Source: Paractinoplanes lichenicola (lineage in GTDB: Bacteria; Actinomycetota; Actinomycetes; Mycobacteriales; Micromonosporaceae). Taken from it: a DNA stretch of 64,000 nt. The position numbers were made by a program, and so were the translations under genes. Below the pieces are notes generated by a model that had not been told where the DNA came from, made no database searches, and saw only the letters and a list, made by a program, of their open reading frames with translations. This document shows, piece after piece, positions 1 to 7,556 of the stretch. The stretch's first letter is position 1. Every line of letters starts with the position of its first letter. The stretch is taken from assembly GCF_016785085.1 (NCBI RefSeq), contig NZ_JAENHO010000021.1:45986-109985 (forward strand), in the 5' to 3' direction.

Positions 1-1016
1 TGCCGGCCGATCAGCGCCACGTTCGCCGAGCGGTTCAGGGGCAGCAGGTCGTTGTCGTTCTTGAGCACGGTGATGCCGCGCGCGGCCAGCCTCGTGAGCT
101 GCTCCCGGCGTACGGGGGAATCGGGGTTGGGCAGGTCGACGGGCCACGCGCGGGGCTCGCCGAGCGCGCCGACCCGCTCGGCCAGCCGCAGCAGCCGGGT
201 CACGTGGTCGTCGATCGCGGACTCGTCGACCTCGCCCGCCTCGACCGCCGCCACCAGGGCGTCGCCCCACGGCCCGTCCGGACCGGGCATGACCAGGTCG
301 AGCCCGCCGTTCGCGGCCGGGCCGGCGGTCTTCGTGGCGAACCAGTCCGACATGATCAGCCCGGACCAGCCCCAGTCGCGCTTGACGACCTCGTTGTTGA
401 CGTAGTTCTGCTCGGTCGCGGCCACGCCGTTCACGTCGTTGTAGGCCGCCATCATCGTCCACGCGCCGGCGTCCTGCACCGCGATCTCGAACGGCAGCAG
501 ATACAGCTCGTGCAGCGTCCGCTCGTCGACCACCGAGCTCACCGTGTTGCGGTCGGTCTCGCTCTCGTTGGCGACCAGGTGCTTGAGGCAGGCCGCGACG
601 CCGCTGTCCTGCATCCCCCGCACGTACGCGGCGGCGAGACGCCCGGTGAGCAGCGGATCCTCCGAGTACGCCTCGAACAGCCGGCCGCCCAGCGGGGAGC
701 GGTGCAGGTTGATCGTCGGGCCCAGCACGACGTGGATCTCCTGCGCGGCGGCTTCCTCGGCGAGAAGCTTGCCTACCTCGTACGCGGTCTGCTCGTCCCA
801 CGTGGAGGCGAGCAGCGTGGCGTTGGGGAAGAGGGTCACCACCCGCCCGCCGGTGAATTTCAGCCCCCGTACGCCCGTGGGCCCGTCGGAGAAGCGCATC
901 TCGTGCAGCCCGATCGCCGGTTCGTCGGCCAGCGTGAACGCCGTGGCGCCGGTGAGCAGGCGCACCTTGGCGCGCAGGTCGAGTGACTTGACGAGGGCGA
1001 CGAGGTCGGAACTCAT
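1..1016 (-). CDS. Glycoside hydrolase family 3 beta-glucosidase, N-terminal 338 residues (cut by window edge)
   Basis: The minus-strand frame reads MSSDLVALVKSLDLRAK and continues open off the left edge, so the C-terminal part is missing. GH3 hallmarks are visible: KHLVANESETDR (transition-state/substrate-binding Lys-His region), YNDVNG, and GLIMSDWF, whose Asp is the expected catalytic nucleophile. This family hydrolyses beta-linked glucosides or xylosides. No signal peptide is seen, so it is probably cytosolic and acts on imported oligosaccharides. The ATG at 1016 directly follows a GAGGAG, closer than an ideal Shine-Dalgarno; an upstream ATG is closed by a stop. The gene is divergent from the LacI gene at 1073, with a palindrome between them, so control by that regulator is likely. 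Family is secure; the exact sugar is not. Confidence 0.88.
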   Translation of the reverse strand, partial: MSSDLVALVKSLDLRAKVRLLTGATAFTLADEPAIGLHEMRFSDGPTGVRGLKFTGGRVVTLFPNATLLASTWDEQTAYEVGKLLAEEAAAQEIHVVLGPTINLHRSPLGGRLFEAYSEDPLLTGRLAAAYVRGMQDSGVAACLKHLVANESETDRNTVSSVVDERTLHELYLLPFEIAVQDAGAWTMMAAYNDVNGVAATEQNYVNNEVVKRDWGWSGLIMSDWFATKTAGPAANGGLDLVMPGPDGPWGDALVAAVEAGEVDESAIDDHVTRLLRLAERVGALGEPRAWPVDLPNPDSPVRREQLTRLAARGITVLKNDNDLLPLNRSANVALIGR

Positions 1017-1026
1017 CTCCTCATGG

Positions 1027-1038
1027 TTACACGTGTAA
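1027..1038. promoter_or_regulatory. LacI-type operator between divergent GH3 and LacI genes
   Basis: TTACACGTGTAA is a perfect 12-bp palindrome with the central CG step typical of LacI-family operators. It lies 11 bp before the GH3 start and 35 bp before the LacI start, so it can repress both promoters. Assignment to this LacI protein is inferred from position. Confidence 0.65.
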
Positions 1039-1072
1039 GTTGGGATTGTCAGTACGAGGAGGCGGCGATCCC

Positions 1073-2065
1073 ATGAGTGAGTCAACCACCAAACGGGTCA
1101 CCAGCGCCGACGTCGCCCGGCTGGCCGGGGTCTCGCGGGCCACGGTCAGTTACGTCCTCAACGACACGCCCCGCCAGACTATCTCGGCCGGCACCCGCAC
1201 CCGGGTGCTCGACGCGGCCGCGCGCCTGGGCTATTCCCCCTCGGCCGCCGCCCGCACCTTGCGCACCGGCCGCTCCGACGTGGTGCTCTGCCTGCTGCCC
1301 GACTGGCCGATCGGCCCCGAGGTGGGCTCGATGCTGGGCCGGCTCTCGTCCGCGCTCACCCGGCACGGCCTGACCCTGGTCGTGCACCCGGGCAACCGCG
1401 AGGAGCGCCCGATGACCGAGCTCTGGAAGGCGATCACCCCGGCCGCCGTGATCGCGTACACGGAGTTCTCCGAGGCCGACATCACCGCCATGCGCTCGGC
1501 CGGGGTCGCCATCGTCGAGGCGGTCAGCCGGCGCAAGGGCCGCTCGCTGGCCGTGCCGCAGGAGCTGGTCGGCCGCCGCCAGGCCGAGCACCTCACCCAG
1601 GCCGGGCACACCCGCCTCGGCTTCGCCTACCCCGACGACGAGCGCGTGCGGTTCTTCGCCGAGCCGCGGCTGGCCGGGGTGCGGGCCGCCTGCGCCGGTC
1701 TGCGGCTGCCCACGCCGGTCGGGCTGACCGTCCCGCTCGACCCGGCGGCCGCCGCCGAGGCCGTACGGCGGTGGCGCGCGACCGGGGTGACGGCCGTGTG
1801 CGCGTACAACGACGAGGTGGCGCTGGCGGTCCTGGCCGGCGTACGGGGGGAAGGGTTGACGGTGCCGGACGACCTCGCGGTGATCGGGGTCGACGACATC
1901 CCGCCGGCCCGCCTGGCCGACCCGCCGCTGACCACCGTGACCACGGATCAGACGGTCGTCGGGGCCCACCTGGCGGCCACCGTCGTCGCCGCGATCAGCG
2001 GGCGGGCCGCTCCCGACCTGCCCGCCGCCGACATCGTGCGGGTCGTGCGCCGGGTCTCCGCCTGA
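1073..2065 (+). CDS. LacI-family transcriptional regulator
   Basis: 330 residues. The N-terminal LacI helix-turn-helix reads SADVARLAGVSRATVSYVLN (about residues 8-27). A periplasmic-binding-protein-like sensor domain follows, with the usual late motifs AVCAYNDEVA and DLAVIGVDDIPPARLADPPLTTV. The ATG at 1073 is preferred because CGAGGAGG lies about 10 bp upstream; a TTG at 1040 would extend it but lacks a ribosome site and overlaps the operator region. It is divergent from the GH3 beta-glucosidase gene and most likely represses it and itself until a glucoside breakdown product binds. The inducer cannot be read from the sequence. Confidence 0.92.
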   Translation: MSESTTKRVTSADVARLAGVSRATVSYVLNDTPRQTISAGTRTRVLDAAARLGYSPSAAARTLRTGRSDVVLCLLPDWPIGPEVGSMLGRLSSALTRHGLTLVVHPGNREERPMTELWKAITPAAVIAYTEFSEADITAMRSAGVAIVEAVSRRKGRSLAVPQELVGRRQAEHLTQAGHTRLGFAYPDDERVRFFAEPRLAGVRAACAGLRLPTPVGLTVPLDPAAAAEAVRRWRATGVTAVCAYNDEVALAVLAGVRGEGLTVPDDLAVIGVDDIPPARLADPPLTTVTTDQTVVGAHLAATVVAAISGRAAPDLPAADIVRVVRRVSA

Positions 2066-2178
2066 TCAACCGGCATCGATCAAGTGCACAACAAACGCAC
2101 AGGCAGAGCACACGGGTGACTCAGCCGGCGGGCGAATCGTGTGGGGTGTCAGAACGGTTCGCACTCAGGGGGAACGCC

Positions 2179-2652
2179 ATGCTGGTTCAGCTCAATCGCA
2201 ACACGGCGACGCACGACTTCACCGCCACGGCGACCGACCTGCCGATCAACCCCGCAACCCTTCCCCGTACGCGGGGACCGCTGCCCGCCGTGGCGTACTT
2301 CGGCCATCCGGGGCGTGTGGCCGGCCTGCCGCAGCATCTGCCCCGCGGCTGGTCCGTGCGCCGGGCCGGCGACCTCGACGACCTGCGCCCCGACGAGATC
2401 GTGCTGTTCGCCGGGGCCACCGAGCGCGAGGTCGCCACCGCCCGCCGGGTGCTGCCGGGCCGCACGATGATCGTCGCTCTGGTCGACGAGGAGGCCCCGG
2501 CCGAGCTGGTCGCCGCGGTGCTCACCGCCGGGGCCGACGCCTGCGTGCGCGGCGGGCAGCCCGCGATCCTGGCCGGGCATCTGGTCGCCTGCCGCCGGCG
2601 CGACCTGGCCGACCGCTGGTCCCGCCTCGACACCCAGGGCCGCCGGGCCTGA
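2179..2652 (+). CDS. Orphan protein with a degenerate response-regulator-like region
   Basis: 157 residues, not recognised as a named family. The start is the ATG at 2179 behind AGGGGGAA. The first 45 residues look unstructured. From residue 46 the order of segments (AVAYFGHPG, DEIVLFAGAT, TMIVALVDEEAP, GADACVRGG) echoes the beta-strand order of a receiver domain, and GADACVRGG resembles the GADDYLxKP loop. No conserved phospho-acceptor Asp is placed correctly and the Lys is replaced by Arg-Gly. It could be a pseudo-receiver or an unrelated alpha/beta protein. It stands alone after the LacI gene and ends at a strong hairpin. Confidence 0.6.
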   Translation: MLVQLNRNTATHDFTATATDLPINPATLPRTRGPLPAVAYFGHPGRVAGLPQHLPRGWSVRRAGDLDDLRPDEIVLFAGATEREVATARRVLPGRTMIVALVDEEAPAELVAAVLTAGADACVRGGQPAILAGHLVACRRRDLADRWSRLDTQGRRA

Positions 2653-2659
2653 ACCGCGC

Positions 2660-2693
2660 CGGCGTTGCCACAACGGGGGGTGCGGCAACGCCG
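2660..2693. terminator. Hairpin terminator between convergent genes
   Basis: CGGCGTTGCC (2660-2669) pairs perfectly with GGCAACGCCG (2684-2693) across a 14-nt loop. It lies between the plus gene ending at 2652 and the minus gene ending at 2708, so it can serve both. There is no U-tract, as is common in high-GC actinobacteria. Confidence 0.7.
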
Positions 2694-2707
2694 ACGCGGA
2701 GAATGTG

Positions 2708-3259
2708 TCAGGCGCTGGGCGCGGTCGTGGGTTGCAGCACCTTGCAGGTCTCGATCGCCTTCTTGGCCGTGGCGTCGGTCGTGTCGAGCTTCGACGGGTC
2801 GGTCACGCCGTTCTCCTCGAGGCAGTTCTGATAGGCGGCGTTCTGGCCGTTGCCCCGGCCGCCGGGGCGCCCCGACGGGCGGAGAGATGAGCAGGCCTCC
2901 TGCGCTTTTTGCCAGGTGGCGTCGTCGACGTCGTCCGGCTTGCCGAACATGCCGCCGCCAGGAAAGCCACGACCGCCTGGGCCGGCGCTGCCCGAGGGCC
3001 GAGGCATTGCGGAGGGGAATCCGCCCGGCGCGCCAGAGGGCCGGCCGCCCTCGCGGGGACCGCCCGACGGCATCGTGATCGTGACGCCGTTGCTCTTGAG
3101 GCAATCCGTATACGCCGTGAATGCGCCGTTCTGCCCGCCGCTGTTCGCGCCGTCGCCGTTCGTGTCCCCGGAATCGCCGCCGCAGGCCGCGGCCAGCGCC
3201 ATCGCAGCCGATGCGACGAGCAGCCCCGCCGCGCGGCGGTAAGACTTGTCTCTGAACAC
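2708..3259 (-). CDS. Secreted lipoprotein with two Cys-Leu-x-x-Asn-Gly-Val repeats
   Basis: 183 residues from a GTG at 3259, preceded by AAGAAGG at good spacing. The N-terminus (RDKSYRRAAGLLVASAAMALAAAC) is a lipoprotein signal with lipobox LAAAC; the mature end is CGGDSGDTNGDG. Two related modules follow: YTDCLKSNGVTI near residue 50 and YQNCLEENGVTD near residue 145, separated by a Gly/Pro/Arg-rich linker and a further ACSSLRP cysteine. The paired cysteines suggest disulphide-linked extracellular modules. I do not know a named function; from memory, similar Cys-repeat lipoproteins occur near MacAB-type efflux loci in actinobacteria, and one begins 3 kb away, but that link is inference. Confidence 0.75.
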   Translation of the reverse strand: MFRDKSYRRAAGLLVASAAMALAAACGGDSGDTNGDGANSGGQNGAFTAYTDCLKSNGVTITMPSGGPREGGRPSGAPGGFPSAMPRPSGSAGPGGRGFPGGGMFGKPDDVDDATWQKAQEACSSLRPSGRPGGRGNGQNAAYQNCLEENGVTDPSKLDTTDATAKKAIETCKVLQPTTAPSA

Positions 3260-3422
3260 GATGCCTTCTTTCCGCGCCCAAAGATCGCCGGACGCTGTGC
3301 CGGTTTCTGATGCCGCCCCACCCAAGCGGCCCGACCTCGCCACCGCGTCGGCGCCGCCTCGGAGTTCGCTCGAAGCCGCTGTGCGGAGCCTGTGGTCGCT
3401 CCCGGCGGAGACTGTCGCCGGC

Positions 3423-3545
3423 GTCTCGCGGTCGCGCCCCGGCACCTCCCGGTCGCGCCCCGGCGCCTGGCGGTCGCGCCCCAGCGTCTCGCGGTCGCGC
3501 CCCGGCACCTCCCGGCCGCGCCCCGCACCTCCCGGTCGCGCCCCG
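3423..3545. repeat. Imperfect 18-21 bp tandem repeats in the 3260-3652 gene-free stretch
   Basis: Six imperfect copies of GGTCGCGCCCCGGCACCTCC-like units follow one another, varying at a few positions and in length. They lie upstream of the lipoprotein gene (minus) and the PPOX gene (plus), so they occupy a divergent promoter region. The rest of this 393-bp interval shows no convincing gene; long open frames here are artefacts of the repeats. Confidence 0.75.
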
Positions 3546-3652
3546 TCGGGCCCGGCCGCGGGCGCCTTCGGAAAAAGTTCCGCGGTTGATGTCGAGATCC
3601 CCGCGTCGGCTTCGTCCCCGATGCGAGACGACATCACAAGGAGCCGACGACG

Positions 3653-4144
3653 ATGGAACAGCACGAGATCACCGAGGTCCTGACCCGCCCGCTCAGCCGG
3701 GAACTGCTGGCCCGCGACCTGACCCGGCTGGCCTACGTGGCCAAGGACGGCACCCCGCGCAGCATCCCGATCGCCTTCACCTGGAACGGCGCGCAGATCG
3801 TCCTCTGCACTACCAAGAACTCTCCGAAGCTGCCCTCGCTGCGGCACAACCCGGCGGTCGCCCTGACGATCGACACCGAGGTGCACCCGCCCAAGATCCT
3901 GCTGATCCGCGGCCGGGCCGAGCTCGACGTCGTCGACGGCATCCCCGAGGAGTTCCTGCAGATGAACGGCAGCTACAAGATGACGCCCGAGCAGCGCGTC
4001 GGGTGGGAGGCCGAGGTGCGTTCCCTGTACGACGGGATGGTGCGCATCGTCGTCACCCCGACCTGGGCCAAACTGATCGACTTCGAGACCACCCTGCCCA
4101 CCGCGGTCGAGCAGCTCGTCCGCGAGCGCGCCGCGAAGCTCTGA
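3653..4144 (+). CDS. Pyridoxamine 5'-phosphate oxidase-like (PPOX) flavin/F420 split-barrel protein
   Basis: 163 residues; ATG at 3653 behind AAGGAG. The N-terminal segment LLARDLTRLAYVAKDGTPRSIPIAF is the characteristic first strands of the split beta-barrel, followed by IVLCTTKNSPKLPSLRHNPAVALTID. Members bind FMN or F420 (or haem) and reduce or oxidise small substrates; the cofactor cannot be decided here. It lies 13 bp before the DGPF gene and may be co-transcribed with it and the sigma factor, which would make it part of that stress module. Cytosolic. Confidence 0.82.
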   Translation: MEQHEITEVLTRPLSRELLARDLTRLAYVAKDGTPRSIPIAFTWNGAQIVLCTTKNSPKLPSLRHNPAVALTIDTEVHPPKILLIRGRAELDVVDGIPEEFLQMNGSYKMTPEQRVGWEAEVRSLYDGMVRIVVTPTWAKLIDFETTLPTAVEQLVRERAAKL

Positions 4145-4157
4145 GAGGACTGTTCCG

Positions 4158-4565
4158 ATGGCCAAGTATCTGCTGCTCAAGCACTACCGGGGCGCCCCAG
4201 CGCCGACCAACGACGTGCCGATGGACCGGTGGACCCCGGACGAGGTCACCGCGCACGTCCGCTACATGCAGGACTGGGCCGCGAAGCTCCAGTCCACCGG
4301 TGAGTTCGTCGATGGGCAGGCGCTCTCCACGCAGGGCACGTTCGTCCGCTCCGGCGGCGCGGGCCGGCCGCCCGTCACCGACGGCCCCTTCGCCGAGACC
4401 AAGGATCTGATCGCGGGCTGGATGATCATCGACGTGGAGTCGTACGAGCGGGCCTTGGAGCTGGCCGCCGAGCTGTCGGACGCCCCCGGCGCGGGCGGCC
4501 GGCCGATCCAGGAGTGGCTCGAGGTCCGCCCGTTCATGACCGCGCCGCCCACGGTCACCGAGTGA
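4158..4565 (+). CDS. YCII-related DGPF-domain protein
   Basis: 135 residues, with the eponymous motif in TDGPFAETKDLIAGWMIIDVESYERALELA. DGPF/YCII proteins are small dimeric alpha-beta barrels with ill-defined catalytic roles. The gene begins 13 bp after the PPOX gene and its TGA overlaps the GTG of the sigma-factor gene (GTGA). This tight pairing is the known hallmark of ECF42 sigma factors, whose regulons centre on DGPF genes, so it is probably both partner and target of the downstream sigma factor. Confidence 0.9.
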   Translation: MAKYLLLKHYRGAPAPTNDVPMDRWTPDEVTAHVRYMQDWAAKLQSTGEFVDGQALSTQGTFVRSGGAGRPPVTDGPFAETKDLIAGWMIIDVESYERALELAAELSDAPGAGGRPIQEWLEVRPFMTAPPTVTE

Positions 4566-5869
4566 ACGACGCCCTCCTCCGCGAGCTCGTCCCCGCCGTG
4601 ATCGGCATCGTCGTGCGGCGCGGGGCGGACTTCGCCGCGGCCGAGGACGCCGTGCAGGAGGCCCTGATCCGCGCGCTGGAGACGTGGCCCGACGACCCGC
4701 CCCGAGACCCCCAGGGCTGGTTGGTCGCCGCCGCCTGGCGCAAGTTCCTTGATTCCGTACGATCGGAGTCCGCCCGGCAGCGGCGGGAGCTAGCCGTCGA
4801 GGCCGAGCCCGTGCCCGGTCCAGCCGAGTCCACCGACGACTCGTTGTGGCTGTATTTCCTGTGCGCACACCCGTCGCTGTCACCCGGGACGGCCGTCGCC
4901 CTGACCCTGCGCGCGGTCGGCGGCCTCACCACCCGGCAGATCGCAGCCGCCTACCTCGTCCCCGAGGCGACCATGGCCCAGCGGATCACCCGGGCCAAAC
5001 GCCAGTTAGCCGGGCAGCCGCTGGACCGCCCGGGCGAGCTAGGCACCGTGCTGCGCGTGCTCTACCTGGTGTTCAACGAGGGCTACGGCGGCGACGTCGA
5101 CCCAGGGTCTGTTTCGCGGCTGGGGCGGGGCTGCGGCAGGGCCCAGATCCCGCCTGGCGGCGTCCCGGGAAAGCCCGGTTCCAACCCCGGGAGCCAGGCT
5201 TCCCCGGGCCACCACCAGACGAAATCTGGACCCGGCCTCGCACCCACCCCAGCCACGAAACAGACCCTGTCCGCCGAGGCGATCCGGCTCACCCGCCAGC
5301 TGGCCGCGGCGACCGACGCGCCCGAGGTGGCCGGCCTGCTCGCCCTGATGCTGCTGCACCACGCCCGCCGGGCCTCGCGCACCGGCCCCGGCGGCCGGCT
5401 CGTGCCGCTCGCCGAGCAGGACAGGTCGCGCTGGGACACCACGCTGATCGCCGAGGGCGTCGACATCCTGCAGGCCGCGCTGGCCCGGGACCGGCTCGGC
5501 GAATACCAGGCCCAGGCCGCGATCGCCGCCCTGCACGCCGACGCCCCCAGCGCCGCCGAGACGGACTGGGTCCAGATCGTCGAGTGGTACGACGAACTGC
5601 TCGAGCTCACCGCCAGCCCGGTGGTGCGACTCAACCGCGCGGTCGCCATCGGCGAGGCCGACGGCCCCCAAGCCGGCCTGGCCGAACTCGACAAGGTCGA
5701 CCCCGCGGTGCCCCGCTACCTCGCGGTGCGCGCCTACCTGCTGGAACGAGCAGGCGACCGCGAACGAGCAGCCGACCTCTACGCCGAGGCCGCCTACGCA
5801 GCCACCAACATGCCCGAACGCGACCACCTCACCCGAGCCGCCGCCCGCCTCCGCGGCGCAACCACCTGA
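4562..5869 (+). CDS. ECF42-type RNA polymerase sigma factor carrying an in-frame 55-codon palindromic insertion
   Basis: 435 residues from the GTG at 4562. Region 2 covers about residues 10-65 (DFAAAEDAVQEALIRALETWP) and region 4 about 105-150 (GLTTRQIAAAYLVPEATMAQRITRAKRQL). A TPR-like C-terminal extension characteristic of ECF42 follows (YEDELLEL-type WYDELLELTASPVVRLNRAVAIGEADGP, then YLAVRAYLLERAGDRERAADLYAEAA). Between D180 (NEGYGGDVD) and L236 (LSAEAIRL), which are normally adjacent in the family, lie 55 extra residues rich in Gly, Pro and Ser, encoded by a near-perfect palindrome (5102-5266). The frame stays open, so a protein is predicted, but the insertion sits in the conserved linker between the sigma core and the extension. 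Activity is therefore uncertain. Confidence 0.9.
   Translation: MNDALLRELVPAVIGIVVRRGADFAAAEDAVQEALIRALETWPDDPPRDPQGWLVAAAWRKFLDSVRSESARQRRELAVEAEPVPGPAESTDDSLWLYFLCAHPSLSPGTAVALTLRAVGGLTTRQIAAAYLVPEATMAQRITRAKRQLAGQPLDRPGELGTVLRVLYLVFNEGYGGDVDPGSVSRLGRGCGRAQIPPGGVPGKPGSNPGSQASPGHHQTKSGPGLAPTPATKQTLSAEAIRLTRQLAAATDAPEVAGLLALMLLHHARRASRTGPGGRLVPLAEQDRSRWDTTLIAEGVDILQAALARDRLGEYQAQAAIAALHADAPSAAETDWVQIVEWYDELLELTASPVVRLNRAVAIGEADGPQAGLAELDKVDPAVPRYLAVRAYLLERAGDRERAADLYAEAAYAATNMPERDHLTRAAARLRGATT
5103..5269. mobile_element. Palindromic MITE-like element inserted in frame in the sigma-factor gene
   Basis: The left end CAGGGTCTGTTTCGCGGCTG and the right end, read inversely, CAGGGTCTGTTTCGTGGCTG match at 19 of 20 positions. 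Complementarity continues inward through GGGG-GGG, CCAGAT, CTGG-GG and CCCGGG-AAGCC, so nearly the whole 167 bp is one long inverted repeat with arms of about 75-80 nt. Net insertion relative to the family is 165 bp (5102-5266), exactly 55 codons with no stop. No transposase is encoded and no clear target duplication is seen. A short hairpin at 9843-9904 shares the arm core. Confidence 0.8.
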
Positions 5870-6082
5870 CCGGTCGCGCCCCGGCTCCGACGCGCCACGA
5901 CCTGACCCGGGTCGCGGCCCGGTCCGAGTCGGGATCACCTAATCTGGGCCGCTGCCCGGTTCCGGGGCGCGACCACCTGACCCCAATCACGCCCCGCGCC
6001 CGACGCGCAACCACCTGACCTGGGCCGCTGCCCGGCCCTGAGGCGCGACGACCTCACCCGGGTGGCGGCTCGGCTCCGAGGC
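5819..6082. repeat. Degenerate tandem copies of the sigma-factor gene's 3' end
   Basis: The last coding stretch (CGCGACCACCTCACCCGAG, encoding RDHLTR, then CCGCCGCCCGCCTCCG) recurs about six more times after the stop at 5869, in diverged form, with a period of roughly 34-42 bp. Recognisable copies start near 5857, 5891, 5928, 5967, 6002 and 6043. No copy is a gene. It fills most of the 268-bp space before the next gene at 6138. Confidence 0.7.
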
Positions 6083-6137
6083 AACTCCGAGGTGGGTTGA
6101 AGGCGGTCGCGAGGACCGGCGGCCACACTTCCGGGCC

Positions 6138-7475
6138 ATGGGTGAAGCACTGGCCGGTCGTCGGCGCTGGGTCTGGGGTGCGGCGGCGGTCGTGGTGCTC
6201 GCGCTGGTGGCCTTCGGAGTGGTGCGGGCGCTGACGGCTGACGCGGTGGCCAAGCCGGTCGCGGCGGCGACGGTGGCGGTGGACCGGGGTGCGGTGACCA
6301 GTGCGGTCGCGACGACCGGGACTGTCCAGCCGGCGCAGACGCGTAGCTTGTCGTTCGCGGTGGCGGGCACGGTGGAGAGCATTTCCGTACGGGCGGGGAC
6401 CACTGTCACGGCCGGGCAGGCGCTCGCCAAAGTTGACGACACGGATGCCGCCGAGGCCGTGGACGACGCGCGGGACGCCCTCGACGACGCCGAGGACGCG
6501 CTGGACGAAGCCGAGGACGCCGCGTCGGCCGCACCCACCTGCGCCGCGAACGTCCCGGCGGCCTATCCGTCGCCATCGGCCACACCCACCGCCGGTGGCA
6601 CGCCGTCGGCTCGCCCCACGACCACCACGCCGACCAAGACCGCGAGCCCCACAGGTGGGGGTGGCTCGCCCGGTGGGGGTGGCGCGTCGGATGGGGGTAG
6701 TTCGCCGGGTGGAGGTGGCGCGTCGGGAGGTGGCGCGTCGGGAGGTGGCGCGACAGGGGGTGGCACGTCGGCTGGCGGGGGCGGATCGACGGGCGGCGCT
6801 CCGACCGGCGGCAACCCGACCGGGGGTGCGGAGAGCGGCGGCGCCTGCGGCACCGAGCGTGGACAGCAGAGTGGGGACGCCATTCTGAGTGCGCAGCAGC
6901 GGGTCACCCAGGCCACCACCGCGCTCGAGAAGGCCGAGGAGGCCCTGGCCGGGGCGACGATCAAGGCGCCCATCGCCGGCCGGATTCTCACCGTCGGCGG
7001 CAAGGTCGGGAGCCAGGTCACGGCAGGTAACGCATTTATAACGCTGGCCGATGTCTACGACATGCAGATCAGCGCGGCCTTCCCCGAGGCCGACGCCGAC
7101 CGGCTCGCCGTCGAGCAGCCGGCCGTGGTCACGCTGGCCGACCGCGCGGGCCAGGAGTTCCAGGCCACCGTGGTGCAGGTCGACCCGGTCGGCACCAGCG
7201 ACGGCACCCTGGTCCGGTTCGGCGTATTGCTGTCCTTCGATTCCTCGCCCAAGGATCTGCTGGTCGGGCAGAGTGCCTCGGTGCGCGTGACGACCGGAGC
7301 GACCGAGGAGGCGCTGCGCGTGCCGACCACCGCCGTGCACGATGTGGCGGGTGACCGGGGCACGGTGCTCCGCGACGGCGCCCGTACGGAGGTCTCGGTG
7401 GGCCTGCGTGGCGATCAATACACCGAGATCACCAAGGGCCTGGCCGAGGGCGACGAGATCGTACGGTCGTGGTGA
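6138..7475 (+). CDS. HlyD/MacA-family efflux adaptor with a Cys-bounded Gly/Ser-rich insert
   Basis: 445 residues. One N-terminal membrane helix (WVWGAAAVVVLALVAFGVV, about 11-29), then the biotinyl-lipoyl half-motif (SISVRAGTTVTAGQALAKVDD). A short Ala/Glu/Asp-rich helical hairpin follows, interrupted by about 110 residues rich in Pro, Thr, Ser and Gly and bounded by cysteines (TCAANVP and ACGTERG). After this come the second lipoyl half (APIAGRILTVGGKVGSQVTAGNAF) and beta-barrel domains. Adaptors of this type couple a MacB-like ABC exporter to the cell envelope. The gene precedes the two-component genes and may be expressed separately from the second adaptor. The low-complexity insert may reach into or attach to the wall; that is inference. 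Confidence 0.85.
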   Translation: MGEALAGRRRWVWGAAAVVVLALVAFGVVRALTADAVAKPVAAATVAVDRGAVTSAVATTGTVQPAQTRSLSFAVAGTVESISVRAGTTVTAGQALAKVDDTDAAEAVDDARDALDDAEDALDEAEDAASAAPTCAANVPAAYPSPSATPTAGGTPSARPTTTTPTKTASPTGGGGSPGGGGASDGGSSPGGGGASGGGASGGGATGGGTSAGGGGSTGGAPTGGNPTGGAESGGACGTERGQQSGDAILSAQQRVTQATTALEKAEEALAGATIKAPIAGRILTVGGKVGSQVTAGNAFITLADVYDMQISAAFPEADADRLAVEQPAVVTLADRAGQEFQATVVQVDPVGTSDGTLVRFGVLLSFDSSPKDLLVGQSASVRVTTGATEEALRVPTTAVHDVAGDRGTVLRDGARTEVSVGLRGDQYTEITKGLAEGDEIVRSW

Positions 7476-7483
7476 TTGTCAGC

Positions 7484-7526
7484 AAGTTGACAGGGACCCA
7501 GCTGACTCAGCACAAGTTCATAGGGA
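7484..7526. promoter_or_regulatory. Phased direct repeats upstream of the response-regulator gene
   Basis: AAGTTGACAGGGA (7484-7496) and AAGTTCATAGGGA (7514-7526) match at 11 of 13 positions and start exactly 30 bp apart; a weaker GCTGACTCAG lies midway. Repeats on one face of the helix just before an OmpR-type regulator suggest autoregulation. TTCATAGG recurs at 9906 before the second adaptor gene. No experimental support. Confidence 0.4.
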
Positions 7527-7556
7527 ATTCCTAGGTGCCGTTGATACTCCTTCGGG

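Noticed and set aside
2187..3281. A 364-codon minus-strand frame spanning the lipoprotein and the receiver-like gene
   Set aside because: Arg-rich, lacks start signals and overlaps two better-supported genes and a terminator.
4562..5869. Sigma factor as a pseudogene because of the insertion
   Set aside because: The insertion is a multiple of three, has no stop, and both flanks keep family sequence, so an intact product is still predicted.
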